Positions 46,162-57,001 are shown, counted from the first letter of the stretch. The stretch: DNA of 64,000 nt from Endothia cerciana (GCA_026119935.1 JALRMH010000020.1:186001-250000); one strand, 5' to 3'. A program made the numbers and translations. Notes: generated by a model not told the origin, from the letters alone.

Positions 46162-47181
46162 TCAAAATACGGCGACGGCATTGGGCGGACTTGCCACACC
46201 ACCAGGCACGTTCAAGGGCACGCTTGAGAGGAAGAAAGTCCAGCGCCCAAGCTCCTTGCAACGCTCACTCAGCTCCTCGAGGTCAAACATCTCGCCAATC
46301 GGGACGCCCCACCCGCCCAGCAACCACTGATGCAACAGCCCGCCCCATTTCATGTCCTCCTCCCACGGCTCGCCCGCCCACGCCTGCTGGCCCAGGGCGG
46401 CGTATTGCCCCTCGACCGGCGCCTGCTCGAAGCTCGGCGCGTCCCCGGCCACCGCGGCGAAGCCGCTCTCCCAGATCCAGCGCAGCGTCTCCTTGGACGG
46501 CTCGACCCCGAGGAAGTCGGGCGTCGGCCTATCCGGGAGGGCCTTCTGGCCAGCTTCGTCTAATGCGCTGTATGCCTTTGTGAACCCGCCGCGGACGAAT
46601 AGGATATCACCGGGTCGAAAGCGCACGTTGGCTTCCCGAGCCATCTCTTTCAGGTGTGCCAGCGGTATCGAGGAACTTGACAGGGCGTCGACGGTAACCC
46701 CTCGCCTCTCACAGAACGACACATAATCCAACAACACACCGCGTCCCACAATTCCACCCTTGGCAACCCATGCATCGATCCCCAGAACAGTCGAGCCCTC
46801 GATGTCGTCCTGCGTCCGTCCTCCGTAGAAGCGTCTCGCCTTCTGGTACCCGAAGTGCCGGAACCCGTCCCACTGACTGCTGCACTGGGTGTTGAAGCTG
46901 AGATGGTCGTCGTTGATGGTCTGCCCCTTGTTGGGGTGCAGGGCCCATCGGAAAGCCGGGCGGTCAAAACTGGGGCGGGAAGGCCTGTCCAGCCGCCAGT
47001 CTAGAGCGACACGCTGGCCGGTCAGGATGTTCTCCCGCGCGGCCTGGGCCACGACGTCTGGCGTCAGGAGGTTCAGGGCCCCGAGCACATCGTCGTCTCC
47101 GTAGAGGCCCCAGGCGTTGCCCGGCGGCCCGGAGCTGTCAAGCGGCAGCTCGTCGAAGGGCGGCCTTGGTGATGGCATCAT
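46162..47181 (-). CDS. Cyclase-family hydrolase (kynurenine formamidase-like)
   Basis: Intronless, 339 residues. It belongs to the putative cyclase superfamily that contains arylformamidase and related metal-dependent amidases/lactonases. Family signs include NAWGLYGDDDVLGALNLLTP, VALDWRLD and the SSQWDGFRHFGYQ block. That block is the fungal counterpart of the metal-binding HxGTHxD region. It is followed by GIVGRGVLLDYVSF, RPGDILFVRGGFTKAY and the late FAAVAGDAPSFE and LHQWLLGGWGVPIGEMFDLE. It hydrolyses an amide, ester or lactone of unknown identity, probably in the cytosol. It diverges from the Zn2Cys6 gene across 572 bp and is the first gene of the proposed cluster. A start at the second Met (47178) is equivalent. 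Confidence 0.85.
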   Translation of the reverse strand: MMPSPRPPFDELPLDSSGPPGNAWGLYGDDDVLGALNLLTPDVVAQAARENILTGQRVALDWRLDRPSRPSFDRPAFRWALHPNKGQTINDDHLSFNTQCSSQWDGFRHFGYQKARRFYGGRTQDDIEGSTVLGIDAWVAKGGIVGRGVLLDYVSFCERRGVTVDALSSSSIPLAHLKEMAREANVRFRPGDILFVRGGFTKAYSALDEAGQKALPDRPTPDFLGVEPSKETLRWIWESGFAAVAGDAPSFEQAPVEGQYAALGQQAWAGEPWEEDMKWGGLLHQWLLGGWGVPIGEMFDLEELSERCKELGRWTFFLSSVPLNVPGGVASPPNAVAVF

Positions 47182-47753
47182 GAAGAGGCAGTCTCTCGTC
47201 TAGGGTCGCGGAGTCGCAAAGATGAAAAGCCACTATACATAAATAGTATTAGTAGGCACGACGGAGGGCGACAGGGCCGGTCAGGCCGGGATGAGGTGTC
47301 CGGGGAGGGATGCGATCGGCACTGCCATGCTGCGTCCGTCGGCTGAATGTAGGGCGAGTAGAGTTCACTAGGTACGGGTTACCGCAGCTCTCCCAGGGAG
47401 GCTCCCAGGCAGTCAATCACACTTTGTAGCCTTTCTCCCTCCCTGGCTGGAATGTGATTGATCACCCGTAGGGGGGGCCCACATCATGCCCGGGCCATCA
47501 AGTAATTCTCTCACGACGGTTCAGACCGCCTCCACCAGCCCCGGCTTCCCCTGATTTTCGCCCCGGACAAAGTCCACACTTGCGAAGGCTGTGGGGAACT
47601 GACGAGTTACCTGCTCCCGGTGACTCGTCCTTGAGACATCTATAGCCCAGCCTGCCCCCCTCTGTAGCATTGACGCGCGCAGCCGACGAACTTGCGAGCC
47701 GACAACACTCGCCTCGATGGGCGTTTAGGTGATCCACACACCCAACGCCACGG
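47182..47753. promoter_or_regulatory. Divergent promoter cyclase / Zn2Cys6 factor with repeated GTGAT boxes
   Basis: 572 bp. TCAATCACAC is at 47413-47422. At 47453-47466 TGTGATTGATCACC contains a perfect dyad GTGAT-TG-ATCAC. The same boxes occur in the other divergent promoter of the cluster (50899-51622). Confidence 0.5.
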
Positions 47754-48223
47754 ATGTCGCATCACGCAGGCTCCGGGAGCCGGCCCGGCCCCGCTCGACT
47801 GAGCAACCGTTCGTCAATCCGCTCGAGACTGGGATGTCTCACGTGCAAGTAAGGACCGGATGAAACGAGCCGTCGCTCTGGGAGGGCTAGGTGGGAGAGC
47901 AGTGTGCTAACCAGCCCGTGTCAGGCGGAGAAAGGTCAAGTGCGACGAGCAGCGCCCACGATGTAGCCACTGTGAGCGCCTCAACCTCGAATGCAAGTGG
48001 CACCTGGCGATAGTCGGGCAGCGGAATCGCCCCGGGGTGGAGAGCACCCAGGAAAGCGGGAGCAGCGGGACGTTGAGGACGCCTGTCCCAGAATCCGAAC
48101 CGCCATCCAGCGGGCCCCTATTTCAGACGCCGCCTTTCCATGCTGTCAATCAGCTCTTCGATTATGCAAGCTTCATGTGGGACATGGGCAGCGAGAATGT
48201 CTGGCAGCAGCTGAATCCGGATC

Positions 48224-48256
<33 letters not shown>

Positions 48257-49794
48257 CCACCGCCGCCACCGCCGCCGCCGCCGCCGCCGCTACTGCTGCT
48301 GTTGCTGCTGCTGACAGGACGGGTCTCGATGGCCCTTCCATGATGGACGATGGCGAGCGGCCACTTCTTACAGGTGGGACGCTCGACGCATTCTCTCCGA
48401 CCAATATGCCATCTGGATCACAGCAGGGCTTTCTGTCTATGCCCACTGCTGCTTCAGAGCCTTCCACCGTGCCTGATACAAGCAGCCAGGCTGATCATCC
48501 TGGCTTTCCTGCGTTCTCGGAAACAGCCGTGGCCGAAAACCACCGGTTGATGGACTATTTCACCCAGGCCGTCACGCCTCCGATATTGGCCGAGGTTGAG
48601 ACTCAGAAGAACTGGCTGGCCATGCGGCAGATCCTGGTCGGCATGTCGAGCTCGTCCAGGATAGTCCGCTGGGCAGTGTTGGCGTTCTCCAACCTCATGC
48701 TCTGCCGTGGCGATGGCGGTTGGATGGCGAGCCAGCAGGACCACTACAAGAACGCCACGGCAGAAGTGACAGCTTGTGACGAGCAGGATCCTAGGTACCT
48801 GTCGAAGCCCGGGACCCACCGCACTAACCTGCTGGCGACGCTGTTCTTCTTGAGCTACATCGATATTATCGAAGATAGGATTGAGGCCGCCCACTCCAAC
48901 CTCAAACGAGCTCATGACATATTCGAGCACGGAGACAAGGAGACGTTCACCACGACAGAAAAGCAGTTTCTCCTTTGGATCCGGCTGCTCGATGCCCGAG
49001 CTGTGTCCGCTGGCGGGGACGGCCTCTTCCTATCCAAGGACGAAGAAACTCTGCTTGTCGAGGCGGGCTCGCCCAATCTTCTCAAAGATGCGGCAGAGAG
49101 TGGTAAGGACGATATTGTCCAGGGTGATATAGAAGATGCGTTGTTCCAGGTTCTCTACCAGCCGGGCATTGTATTCTTCCAGAAGGTGCAGAGCTTCATG
49201 GGCCGCATCTCCAAGATCGACCCTTGGCACCGCTCACGAGGCACGGTCGAGGACGAGACCGAGGTCATGAACATGGGCCAGGCCATCGCTGTGGATCTGC
49301 GGAAGCTGTACGACCAAAGACCGCCTCTGATGGATTTCGCCGTGGCCGGGAAGCTGACGCCGCCGCATGTGTCCGCGCATCTCGCTTTTGTCATCACCAG
49401 GGCGTTCCGAACATACCTGTCCAACTACTATGCCAGCAAGATACATCTGCACAGGGTCGTCTACAAGACATTTCCGCTCACAAATGAGGCCACCGATGCC
49501 CTGGAGCAGATCAAGAGGTTAACGCGGCTCATCGTCGAAGGCCTCGACCATGGGGATGCCCTGCCAGTCAATATGCTATGGCCTCTTCTGATGCTGGGCT
49601 CCGAGGAGCAGGATTTGGAGGAGCGGGCATGGATCAGTAGCCAGATTCTTAGGATGGAGAAGGTTGCTGGCAACGCAAAGATTACAGCACAGGTGCTGGA
49701 AGAAGTGCAGCTACGACAGGACCAGACGAAAGCCAGAGTCGATATCCGGTCCGTCATGCACGCCATCTTCAACAGATGCTTCGCAATAGTATGA
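47754..49794 (+). CDS. Zn2Cys6 transcription factor with fungal-specific domain
   Basis: Two exons: 47754..47848 and 47925..49794, donor GTAAGG, branch GCTAAC, acceptor TGTCAG, 654 residues. The intron falls inside the binuclear cluster, joining GCLTCK to RRKVKCDEQRPRCSHCERL. The six cysteines are 28, 31, 38, 45, 48 and 55 (CX2CX6CX6CX2CX6C). Next come a Ser/Gly-rich linker and a Val-Thr-Ala/poly-Ala tract from a (GTCACC/GCCACC) triplet repeat. From about 190 a fungal-specific transcription factor domain (Fungal_trans_2 type) follows: LMDYFTQAVTPPILAEVE, RWAVLAFSNLMLCR and NLLATLFFLSYIDII. It is nuclear and binds DNA. By position, between the cyclase and the dehydrogenase, it is the likely pathway regulator of this cluster. 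Confidence 0.92.
48227..48306 (+). repeat. Triplet repeat in the Zn2Cys6 gene
   Basis: Tandem GTCACCGCC and GCCACCGCC units grade into GCC and GCTGCTGTT runs and encode a Val-Thr-Ala/poly-Ala tract. Confidence 0.9.
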
Positions 49795-49854
49795 TTACGG
49801 TCTCTATGTGTTCGCCCACCTCTCCTCGCCGCTGATTTACCAACCTCTCGCTCC

Positions 49855-50898
49855 CTATATGGATTTCAGCAGATGCTTGTTTACGGGTGTCAGCGGCGGC
49901 TGCCCCGTCAGCACCGCCAACACATTCTGCATCGACAGCTTCTCGAACCCGGTGGTTGTCTCAAGCGCGCCCCCGGCGGTATGGCATGTCAACGTGGCCT
50001 GCCTGTTCTTGGCAAGACGAGGATTCGGCACCGGTTCGTTCTCGAAGACATCCAGCCCAACGGCAAACAGGTGACCCGACTCGAGCGCGTCCGCTACAGC
50101 TTCCTCGTTCACAAGGCTACCTCGAGCGATGTTCACCAGTCTCGAGCCCTTCTTCATCTTGGATACCTGTTCCCTGTCAATGACCTTGCGGCCCGCCTGT
50201 CCTGGCGCCGCTACTACTGTGCAGTCCGCCTCCGCCAGCAGCTCGTCGAGCGTCTCACACCGGCGCGCCCTGATGGCGGCTTCCTGCTCGGCGGGCTTGG
50301 GAAAGACGTCATAGTAAATGATCTTCATTCCGAAAGCCGCATACGCCTTGGTCGCGATCTTGTACCCGATGTTCCCCAGCCCGATGACGCCCAGGGTGTG
50401 GCCAGTTGGGTTGTGCGCCGTGTACTGGGCGTTGAGGTGGGCGTCCATGAACGTGTCAGCATCGTTGCTGCGCGCTGCCTCGGCCGTCCACTGCATGTTC
50501 CTGAAGACGCTGATGATGTGCCAGATCGCCATGTCGGCGACGGCCTCTGACGACGCCGAAGCCCCATTGCAGTACAGGATGCCGTGCTCCGCGAGGATGT
50601 CCACGTCCGCCCAGTCATAGCCCGCGCCGGCTGAGGCGAAGACGCGGAGAGACTTTGGCAGCAGTGGGATGAGTTCCTTATCCCAGCGGCCCATCTCACC
50701 ACCCGTCCCCCACCAAGGACGCATAATGGCACTGAAGTCGCCCCATTTCCTTTCTCTCAAGGCCGCTAGGAACGCTGGGCGTTGGCGTTCCTCCAAGGAG
50801 GGGTTGATGATGGTGAACTGTGATTCAAGTTGGGAATACACGTCTGTATTGTACTTGATGGGGTCTCCGAGGTGGAGCACGATGGGTTTTGATGCCAT
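49855..50898 (-). CDS. D-isomer-specific 2-hydroxyacid dehydrogenase
   Basis: Intronless, 347 residues. It interconverts a 2-oxoacid and the D-2-hydroxyacid with NAD(P)H; a mandelate/glyoxylate-reductase-like subgroup is likely. The Rossmann motif VIGLGNIG is at about 171-178 and the acidic residue after strand 2 lies in IIYYDVFPK. The catalytic triad positions are Arg259 (NIARGSLVNE), Glu288 (DVFENEP) and His306 (TLTCHTAGG). The substrate-binding strand ASAGAGYDWADVD near 88-100 is conserved. It is convergent with the Zn2Cys6 gene, 60 bp apart, and divergent from the MFS transporter. A cytosolic location is expected. The exact oxoacid cannot be deduced. Confidence 0.9.
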   Translation of the reverse strand: MASKPIVLHLGDPIKYNTDVYSQLESQFTIINPSLEERQRPAFLAALRERKWGDFSAIMRPWWGTGGEMGRWDKELIPLLPKSLRVFASAGAGYDWADVDILAEHGILYCNGASASSEAVADMAIWHIISVFRNMQWTAEAARSNDADTFMDAHLNAQYTAHNPTGHTLGVIGLGNIGYKIATKAYAAFGMKIIYYDVFPKPAEQEAAIRARRCETLDELLAEADCTVVAAPGQAGRKVIDREQVSKMKKGSRLVNIARGSLVNEEAVADALESGHLFAVGLDVFENEPVPNPRLAKNRQATLTCHTAGGALETTTGFEKLSMQNVLAVLTGQPPLTPVNKHLLKSI

Positions 50899-51622
50899 GA
50901 TGGTCCTGGTCTGGCGAGGAACTTCTTTAGAACGAACGGTATGCTTTGGGAGCAGGATAGTGAGATATTAGCTAAAGCTGTAAGGAGATCCTTCACTGGC
51001 TCTTTTGTCTGTGAGAGCATGATGAGTCCCGTGCACGTGCAGATGCAGCCTGTTAAATGTCGCGACGTGTCACAACCATGTCGTTCTTCCGAGGACAACA
51101 TCTGTAAAGAACTCGATGTGCCGTCCCCTCCGGACGCCTCCCGAGATATCGGCCCTTAAACGCACTTCGGCACTGCGGAGGCAAAACGTAAGGCGGGGCG
51201 GGATTCTCTCCCGATGCCTGCGGACGATTGTCAACGCTCGTCGGCTGCTCTACTGAATTTGGTTGAAGATAGCGTTGGTCTCGAGCATACCCGATCGGCT
51301 GTCGGTTAAGTTCAATCACACCGGTCCTGGACCTACATGCTGCATCGGCAAAACCGACCCCATGGGACGGCATAGGGAGAGAGGAGACCCTGACTCACGC
51401 CAGCAGGGACCTGGGAGGCTGAAGAAGAGGCTTCCCCACGGGGTTGAGGGTATTCGGAATGTCTAGTGTGAAATGACTAGGCTGCTGCCATGCAATGTTC
51501 ACTTCCTTCATTCGTCAGACAGAGTTATATATAGTTCTGGGCTCTATTGATCACCGTGATCGAGGCATTACTCGTGCTCAAACTCCGTCGCCAGACTCTC
51601 CGGCGAACTGCGTGTTGACAAC
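50899..51622. promoter_or_regulatory. Divergent promoter dehydrogenase / MFS transporter
   Basis: 724 bp. TCAATCACAC is at 51312-51321 and the dyad GATCAC-C-GTGATC at 51549-51561, embedded in ATTGATCACC. A TATA box GTTATATATAG at about 51524-51534 fits the transporter start. The boxes match those in the 47182-47753 promoter. Confidence 0.5.
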
Positions 51623-53301
51623 ATGGCTCTTCAGGGGCTGGTCTTGCGTGTGACATTCACCGTCTGCTGTGGAGTCAGCTACCTCCTCTATGGATATGAC
51701 CAAGGTATGTCAGACAAGCCGCAGAATCTAAAGAGGTCTTCTTAACCGGAGGCATTCACTGACTGGCACAGGATTCATGTCGGGAGTTCTGCTCGCCAGT
51801 GACTTCCTACAGCAGATGGATGAGCCCTCGACCTTCATGCAAGGCTTCGTGACATCTGTGTATGAGTTGGGATGTCTAGCAGGTCAGTACTATAGGATGT
51901 GCCAAGCGCGATGATCCGCATTCTCGACACGAGGATCCGAACGAGACTGACATTTGACAATTCGCAGGCTGCATAGTGAGCTTCGTCTTCAGCGAACGGT
52001 TCGGACGGAAGAATCCCATCTACTTCGGAACGTGCTTCGTCATTATCGGTGCTATCCTTCAGACGGCATCATATGGCCTACCACAGTTCATTGTCGGGCG
52101 CATCGTCAGCGGAGTTGGCACCGGATTGAACACCTCCATCATACCCATCTGGCAAGCCGAAACCCTCCCAGCTAAGACGCGAGAACGATTCGGCTCTTTC
52201 CAATATCTCCTGGTCTGCCTCGGCGCCAGCACAGCATACTGGGTGAACTATGGTCTTTCGTATGCCGGCGGGGCCTTTGAGTGGAGGTTCTCTACCGGGG
52301 CACAGATGATCTTCGCCGTGCTCCTGCTTGCCATGCTGCCCTTGATGCCCGAATCTCCTCGATGGCTCATGTCGCACAACCGCATGGAAGAGGCCGTAGA
52401 TGTCCTGCTTAGGATGCATGGCACGACGGCCCAAGACGATGACGAAGTACAGACAGAGATCAAGGTCATCAATCAGGCGATCGAGCTGGAGAGCATGTCG
52501 AAGTCTGTTGGATGGGCTGAGCTGTTCACCAACCACCCGAAGAGCCAGAACCTGCGACGCATCTCGCTGGCCTGGTGGCTGATGGCAATGGTCATGTTGA
52601 GCGGTGTCTGCTCCATCGGATACTACATCAGCTACCTCTTCGAGACCTCCGTCGGACTCTCGCACAACCTCTCGCTCCTGCTCTCCGGCTTCAACGGGCT
52701 GTGGTATATGGCCTCGGCAGTCATCCCGCCCTTCATCGTCCACCGCATCGGCAAGCGAGGCTGCCTGATGATCGGCGCGTTCGGTATGGGCTGCTGCTTC
52801 CTAACAATGGCGCTCGGCATCCGCTCAGGCACCTACGGGGCATCGATCGTGGTGATCATCGCCTTCTTCCTCTACTATACCTTCTTCGCGATCGGCTACC
52901 TCGCCGTGCCGTGGCTCTACTGCGCCGAGATCATGCCGCTGCACCTGCGGTCCAAGGGCAACGCCATCTCCACCTCCTCGAATTGGCTCTGGAACTTTGC
53001 CACCGTCATGATGACGCCGAGCACGATGTCCAGCCAGGGCTGGAAGGGCTATCTGATCTTCACCGTCTTCAACTTCTCATTCATCCCGTTCATCTACCTG
53101 TTCTACCCCGAGACCTCGGGCAGGCGGCTGGAGGAGATCGACGCAATCTTCTTCAAGACGAGCCCGATCGTCGCGAGGACCCAGTGGGCCAAGCGCGGCA
53201 AGTTCGAGTCGGATGCGCTGGAGTCGGCTCTGGCCGAGACAAAAGGTGGCGAGATCGGGGATAAGACCATGCACCTGGAGAAGACCGAGGTGGAAGACTG
53301 A
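51623..53301 (+). CDS. MFS sugar transporter
   Basis: Three exons: 51623..51704, 51772..51882 and 51968..53301, donors GTATGT and GTCAGT, acceptors GGCACAG and TTCGCAG, 508 residues. The two early introns split YGYDQ-GFMSGVL and GCLA-GCIVSF. Twelve helices are expected. Signatures: YGYDQGFMSG, SERFGRKNPIYFG, VGRIVSGVGTGLNTSIIPIW, PESPRWLMSHNRMEEA, VPWLYCAEIMPLHLRSKGNA and FYPETSGRRLEEIDAIF. It is a plasma-membrane proton symporter of the sugar-porter family. The PETSGR and EID-F ending is usual for fungal monosaccharide/lactose-type porters. Given its neighbours it probably imports the substrate of the enzymes in this block. Confidence 0.9.
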
Positions 53302-54196
53302 GATACGACGGGACTCGACGGGACTCGGCGCCCGCCCGAGGGAGGTTGCCAGACCTCGTCTTGTGTTTTTTTTTTCAAAGTATCAGCTTTAAATGATGTT
53401 ATTGTGATCGTACGAGGATCCGGTATGATGGAAAGTATAGCTATGGTAATATTCCCGTTCACGTTCGAGTAATGTAATCCCGAGTCCAACAAACAGCCTT
53501 TCGCAAATCGGCCAACTTTGGCTACGATCTGTTTATTTGTTTCCTCTTCAAGAAAGAAAACAACCAAGAACCCTCCCCATCCCTCAGCAAGGAGTCATAC
53601 GCATTTTGTATATGTGGCATGATTTCTCTTGTCGACAGCCTTGGAGCGAGATCCGCACCGGAATGAGCATGCATGCCACGGGCACAAAGAATGGGTCTCG
53701 CACAGCAATTTGCGTTCCGGACACGGCCGCAAATTCCAAACAGCCACCTCATGTCATTCCCTTGGGGAGACCACCCCAATTCATTCTGATATTCATGTCC
53801 CCAACCGGGTGTCGTACCCGCCAGCTTGGTATCAAGTCTGCTAAATGGATTCCGATCGGGTCGGTCGTCTCCGGGCGACGATGGCACGATGGGATGGAGG
53901 GTGTCAACAGACTACCAAGACCCACTCAGTATCCGGTCGGTTCGAGCGCGTTTGGATGAATAATTAGCCCAGCGAATTCAAATCGCAGGCGATATACATA
54001 GTGGTGTGCTCTATAGTATGATGGTTGCCATATTGGGCGAACAACACAGGGATGTGGCTCGATCAGTCCTACAAAACATTCAAAAGGAAACGCTCTCGTA
54101 GGAGAGTCAACCATCATACCTCATCTTCCACTCATCATCAACCTTTGCCCATCCTCCTCGCCATCTGTTGCCTCATAAAACTATTTCACCAGCACC
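53302..54196. other. Intergenic region MFS - aldolase
   Basis: Contains the transporter 3' flank with a T-run (53367-53375) and the aldolase promoter with a CATAAAAC element near 54173-54181. A 121-codon minus-strand frame (53887-53522) has no family resemblance and overlaps likely UTR, so it is not called. Confidence 0.45.
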
Positions 54197-55343
54197 ATGG
54201 GCTCTATGGCGTCTCCCAGACCATTCCCTCCGGGCATACATGTGCCAAGTCTGACATGGTTTGCTGACGACGAGCGCCAAGAGATTGACTGGGACGTCCA
54301 AACAAAACACCTAGAGTTCCTCGTCAGCTCTGGTCTGCATGGCAGTCCGTAGCATTCCCCTCGTCAAAATTCTGAAGACCTCGGTGCTGACTATCCCCAC
54401 AGTCGTCCTTGCGGGAACCAACGGCGAGGCGGTGACACTCAGCGCCGCTGAGAAGACGAGGCTCGTCAAGACGACACGAGAGATCGCCCAGAAGCTGGGA
54501 CGGCCTGACCTCACCATCACACTCGGTTGTGGCGGACAGTGCACCCGTGATGTTATAGCTGAGACTCGCCTCGCCAAGGAAGCGGGCGCGGACTTCGTCC
54601 TGGTTCTGGTCCCGAGCTACTTCCACTTCGCGATGAACGAGGTGGCGGTAGTGACTTTCTTCGAGGAGGTGAGCATAAAATCGACGACCGGCACCCATGA
54701 CTGGCAGGATACTGACGTATACATTGTCCTTGCAGCTTGCCAGTGCTAGCCCCGTTCCCGTTGTCATCTACAACTTCCCAGGCGTGGTCGCCGGGCTCGA
54801 CGTGAACTCAGACATGCTGATCCGCCTCGGCCGCCACCCGAACATCGTCGGCGTGAAGCTCACATGCGGTGGCATTGCCAAGGTGGCACGGGTGAGGGGC
54901 CACTTCCAACCAGACCAGTTCTGTGCCCTCGCCGGCCAGAGCGACTGGCTGGTGCCCGCACTTGCCGTGGGAGGCACAGGAACTATCACGGGTGTAGCAA
55001 ACCTGTATCCGAAGGTAAATATTTCCAAGGGATGCAGCTTTTCTCTACATTGAAACCGTGTTGCTGACCACTCCCGGCATAGTTCTGCATCAAGATCTAC
55101 GATCTCTACGTGGCTGGGAAGACCAAGGAGGCCGAGGAGGCACAGATTGAGCTGGCCAAGATGGAATGGGGTTTTGCGAAGGGGGGGATCAACGGGACCA
55201 AGTGGGTGGTTGCCAAGCTTCGTGGGTATCCCATGGGAAGCTGTCATTGTAGGAAACCATATCCGCAGTACGCGGACGAGAAGAAGAAGGCTTGGATCTT
55301 GGATGTTGTCTCCCCTCTGGTCGAGCTGGAGAAGAAGGCATAG
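54197..55343 (+). CDS. DapA-family aldolase (dihydrodipicolinate synthase / 2-keto-3-deoxy acid aldolase type)
   Basis: Four exons: 54197..54344, 54403..54668, 54736..55014 and 55083..55343, giving 317 residues, normal for the family. Donors are GTCCGT, GTGAGC and GTAAAT; acceptors are CCCACAG, CTTGCAG and GGCATAG. The pyruvate-binding GTNGEAV is at about 54-60. Tyr150 lies in VVIYNFPGV and the Schiff-base Lys179 in NIVGVKLTCG. AGQSDWLVPALAVGGTGTITG is the usual late barrel segment. Class I pyruvate-dependent aldolases of this kind split or form 4-hydroxy-2-oxo acids or 2-keto-3-deoxy sugar acids. Fungi make lysine by the aminoadipate route, so a catabolic aldolase role is more likely than DapA itself. 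The C-terminus (MGSCHCRKPYPQYADEKKKAW) is less typical. Confidence 0.88.
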
Positions 55344-57001
55344 CTGTCGGTCACATGTTCGGATCATAGACTTAGAATGATACATGAAATCCTAGAGTAG
55401 TATTAATCAACGATCAAAATGCCAAGAAACAGGGAGTATAGCACAGACAAGGGAAAGGGAGACACTGGATACCCACCGCGGTACTTAAATACATATCCAG
55501 ACTGGTCTCGAGAATTTGTGCTGATTATTGGATCAAGGCAGAACCGAGAACAACTATAATGCTTCGTTATCGCATAAGCTACATGTGTACTCTAGTCCAA
55601 ATAAGAGTACTAGGTACTATTTAGGTAGGCAGTCCCTGTTGAAAGCCCGCAAAGAGTAAATGTTTTGTGATCCTGGTCGCTGACACGCTCTTTCCAGCAT
55701 ACATTACTACGCTCTACGAGCCTGACGAAGTGAAGTGTCCCGTAAGGCAGAGCACGGATGCGCTAAAATATCTCAACTTAAGCTCTACCCCAGGCTGGGC
55801 GGATCTTGGCCTGGAGTACGTGAGTGCGTTCCCGCTTCGACGCCGAGACCAGGAGGGATCACGGAGCTGCTGCTCATCATGCCGACGAATGATTCCGGCG
55901 GTGTTTTTTCAATGCGGTGACCCCAGAGAGCTGAATGGAGGAGCACGTTGCCTCGCGTTCGCGGATGAGGCTCTGTCGTTTGTCGAGGCCTGGGAGATTG
56001 GTGAGGACGTCAGCATGCGGCGGTTGTGGCGCACTTGAGCGACACGCCTAAGGCACCGACGAACCTTATTTGGTATAATTATAGCAGGTTTTAGGGAGAA
56101 ATAGGCTACAAGGTACTAGTCTCGTGGTATGGACCATGCAGGATTTGTAATTCTTTGACCTGGCACCTCCTTTTGGTAGATTAAGATGGCCGCCTCAGTT
56201 GGGCCGTCCAAGTTGAGTGCTGTGAGGCGACGCTGCCCAAGAGGCAGATAAATCGATGTGAGTGTCCATAAAATAGAGGCAGATGTAGATCTGCCGAATG
56301 TTGATCGGAACAAAGACGGTGGTGCATCTCAAATGCAGGCCTCTCTGCAGCGAGAGATCCTGGAGATCAATGTCGTGCAGATCCCCCATTTCAAATGCCT
56401 CTCTTTGGGGGGCCAGAACCCAGAACGGGATGTCATCATGCAGAAAGATGTTTGAAATGGACATAGTGCTTACCAACAACACTATATGTGGTCGTGAGGC
56501 TTCCGTCCCCAAGGGCTGAGGTGTGCTGACCGTGCCAGAAACAAGCAAGGTCCTGTGCTCGGGAGTTCCGGCTGAGGGGTGGTCATTTTTATCCGCCTTA
56601 GCCATCAGACAAATTTTTTCGTGACACTTCTTGCGCTTGGAGGCGTCAGCAGCTATGGTCGTGTGTTTTTTAAATCTTTTTTTAGATAGCCAGAAGTCTT
56701 CACAATGGGCCTCGTAGGACAAACGCCGTTCCCGGTTGTAGACGGTGGGGTCTTTAATAGAAGCTATCCTCCGCGTCCTGGTTCTTTTACGTCTATGAGG
56801 GCTGCTGCCGGAGGATGCGACTCGCCATATTGTAGCAGCATCAGTGCTCATCAAGCCCTCCTACGAGCTCCTGGATGATGACCGAGTCCCATGACCGCCC
56901 TTTCCGCGGCCGGCTTTTCTATGGACAAAGCGAACATGAACTCTCCAATCCGAAGAAACCGGCCGGTGTTGACATGAGTATACATCGTCACGGCTGTCCT
57001 C
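55344..57001. other. Gap between aldolase and mannosyltransferase
   Basis: Apart from the hydrolase-like remnant at 55664-56038, a minus-strand frame of 219 codons (56854-56195) begins MMSTDAATIWRVASS. It has a basic start and no domain I can name. It could be a gene of unknown function, but nothing supports it beyond length. Confidence 0.35.
55664..56038 (+). pseudogene. Possible remnant of an alpha/beta-hydrolase gene
   Basis: An open frame without a proper ATG start reads VILVADTLFPAYITTLYEPD, then EVKCP, and later PAVFFQCGDPREL followed by NGGARCLAFADEALSF. The order and wording resemble the C-terminal part of fungal alpha/beta-hydrolase-3 proteins (EPDEVKCP, then a strand such as P-VFxQCGxxE and G-R-FA). 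No nucleophile GxSxG segment is present upstream and the middle is unlike the family. I read it as a truncated relic, with low confidence. Confidence 0.3.

Noticed and set aside
53522..53887. 121-codon minus-strand frame
   Set aside because: Overlaps the likely 3' UTR of the MFS gene and has no recognisable family features.
56195..56854. 219-codon minus-strand frame, possible transcription factor
   Set aside because: The basic start suggested a bZIP, but there is no leucine heptad, no NxxAxxxCR-type basic region and no other domain.
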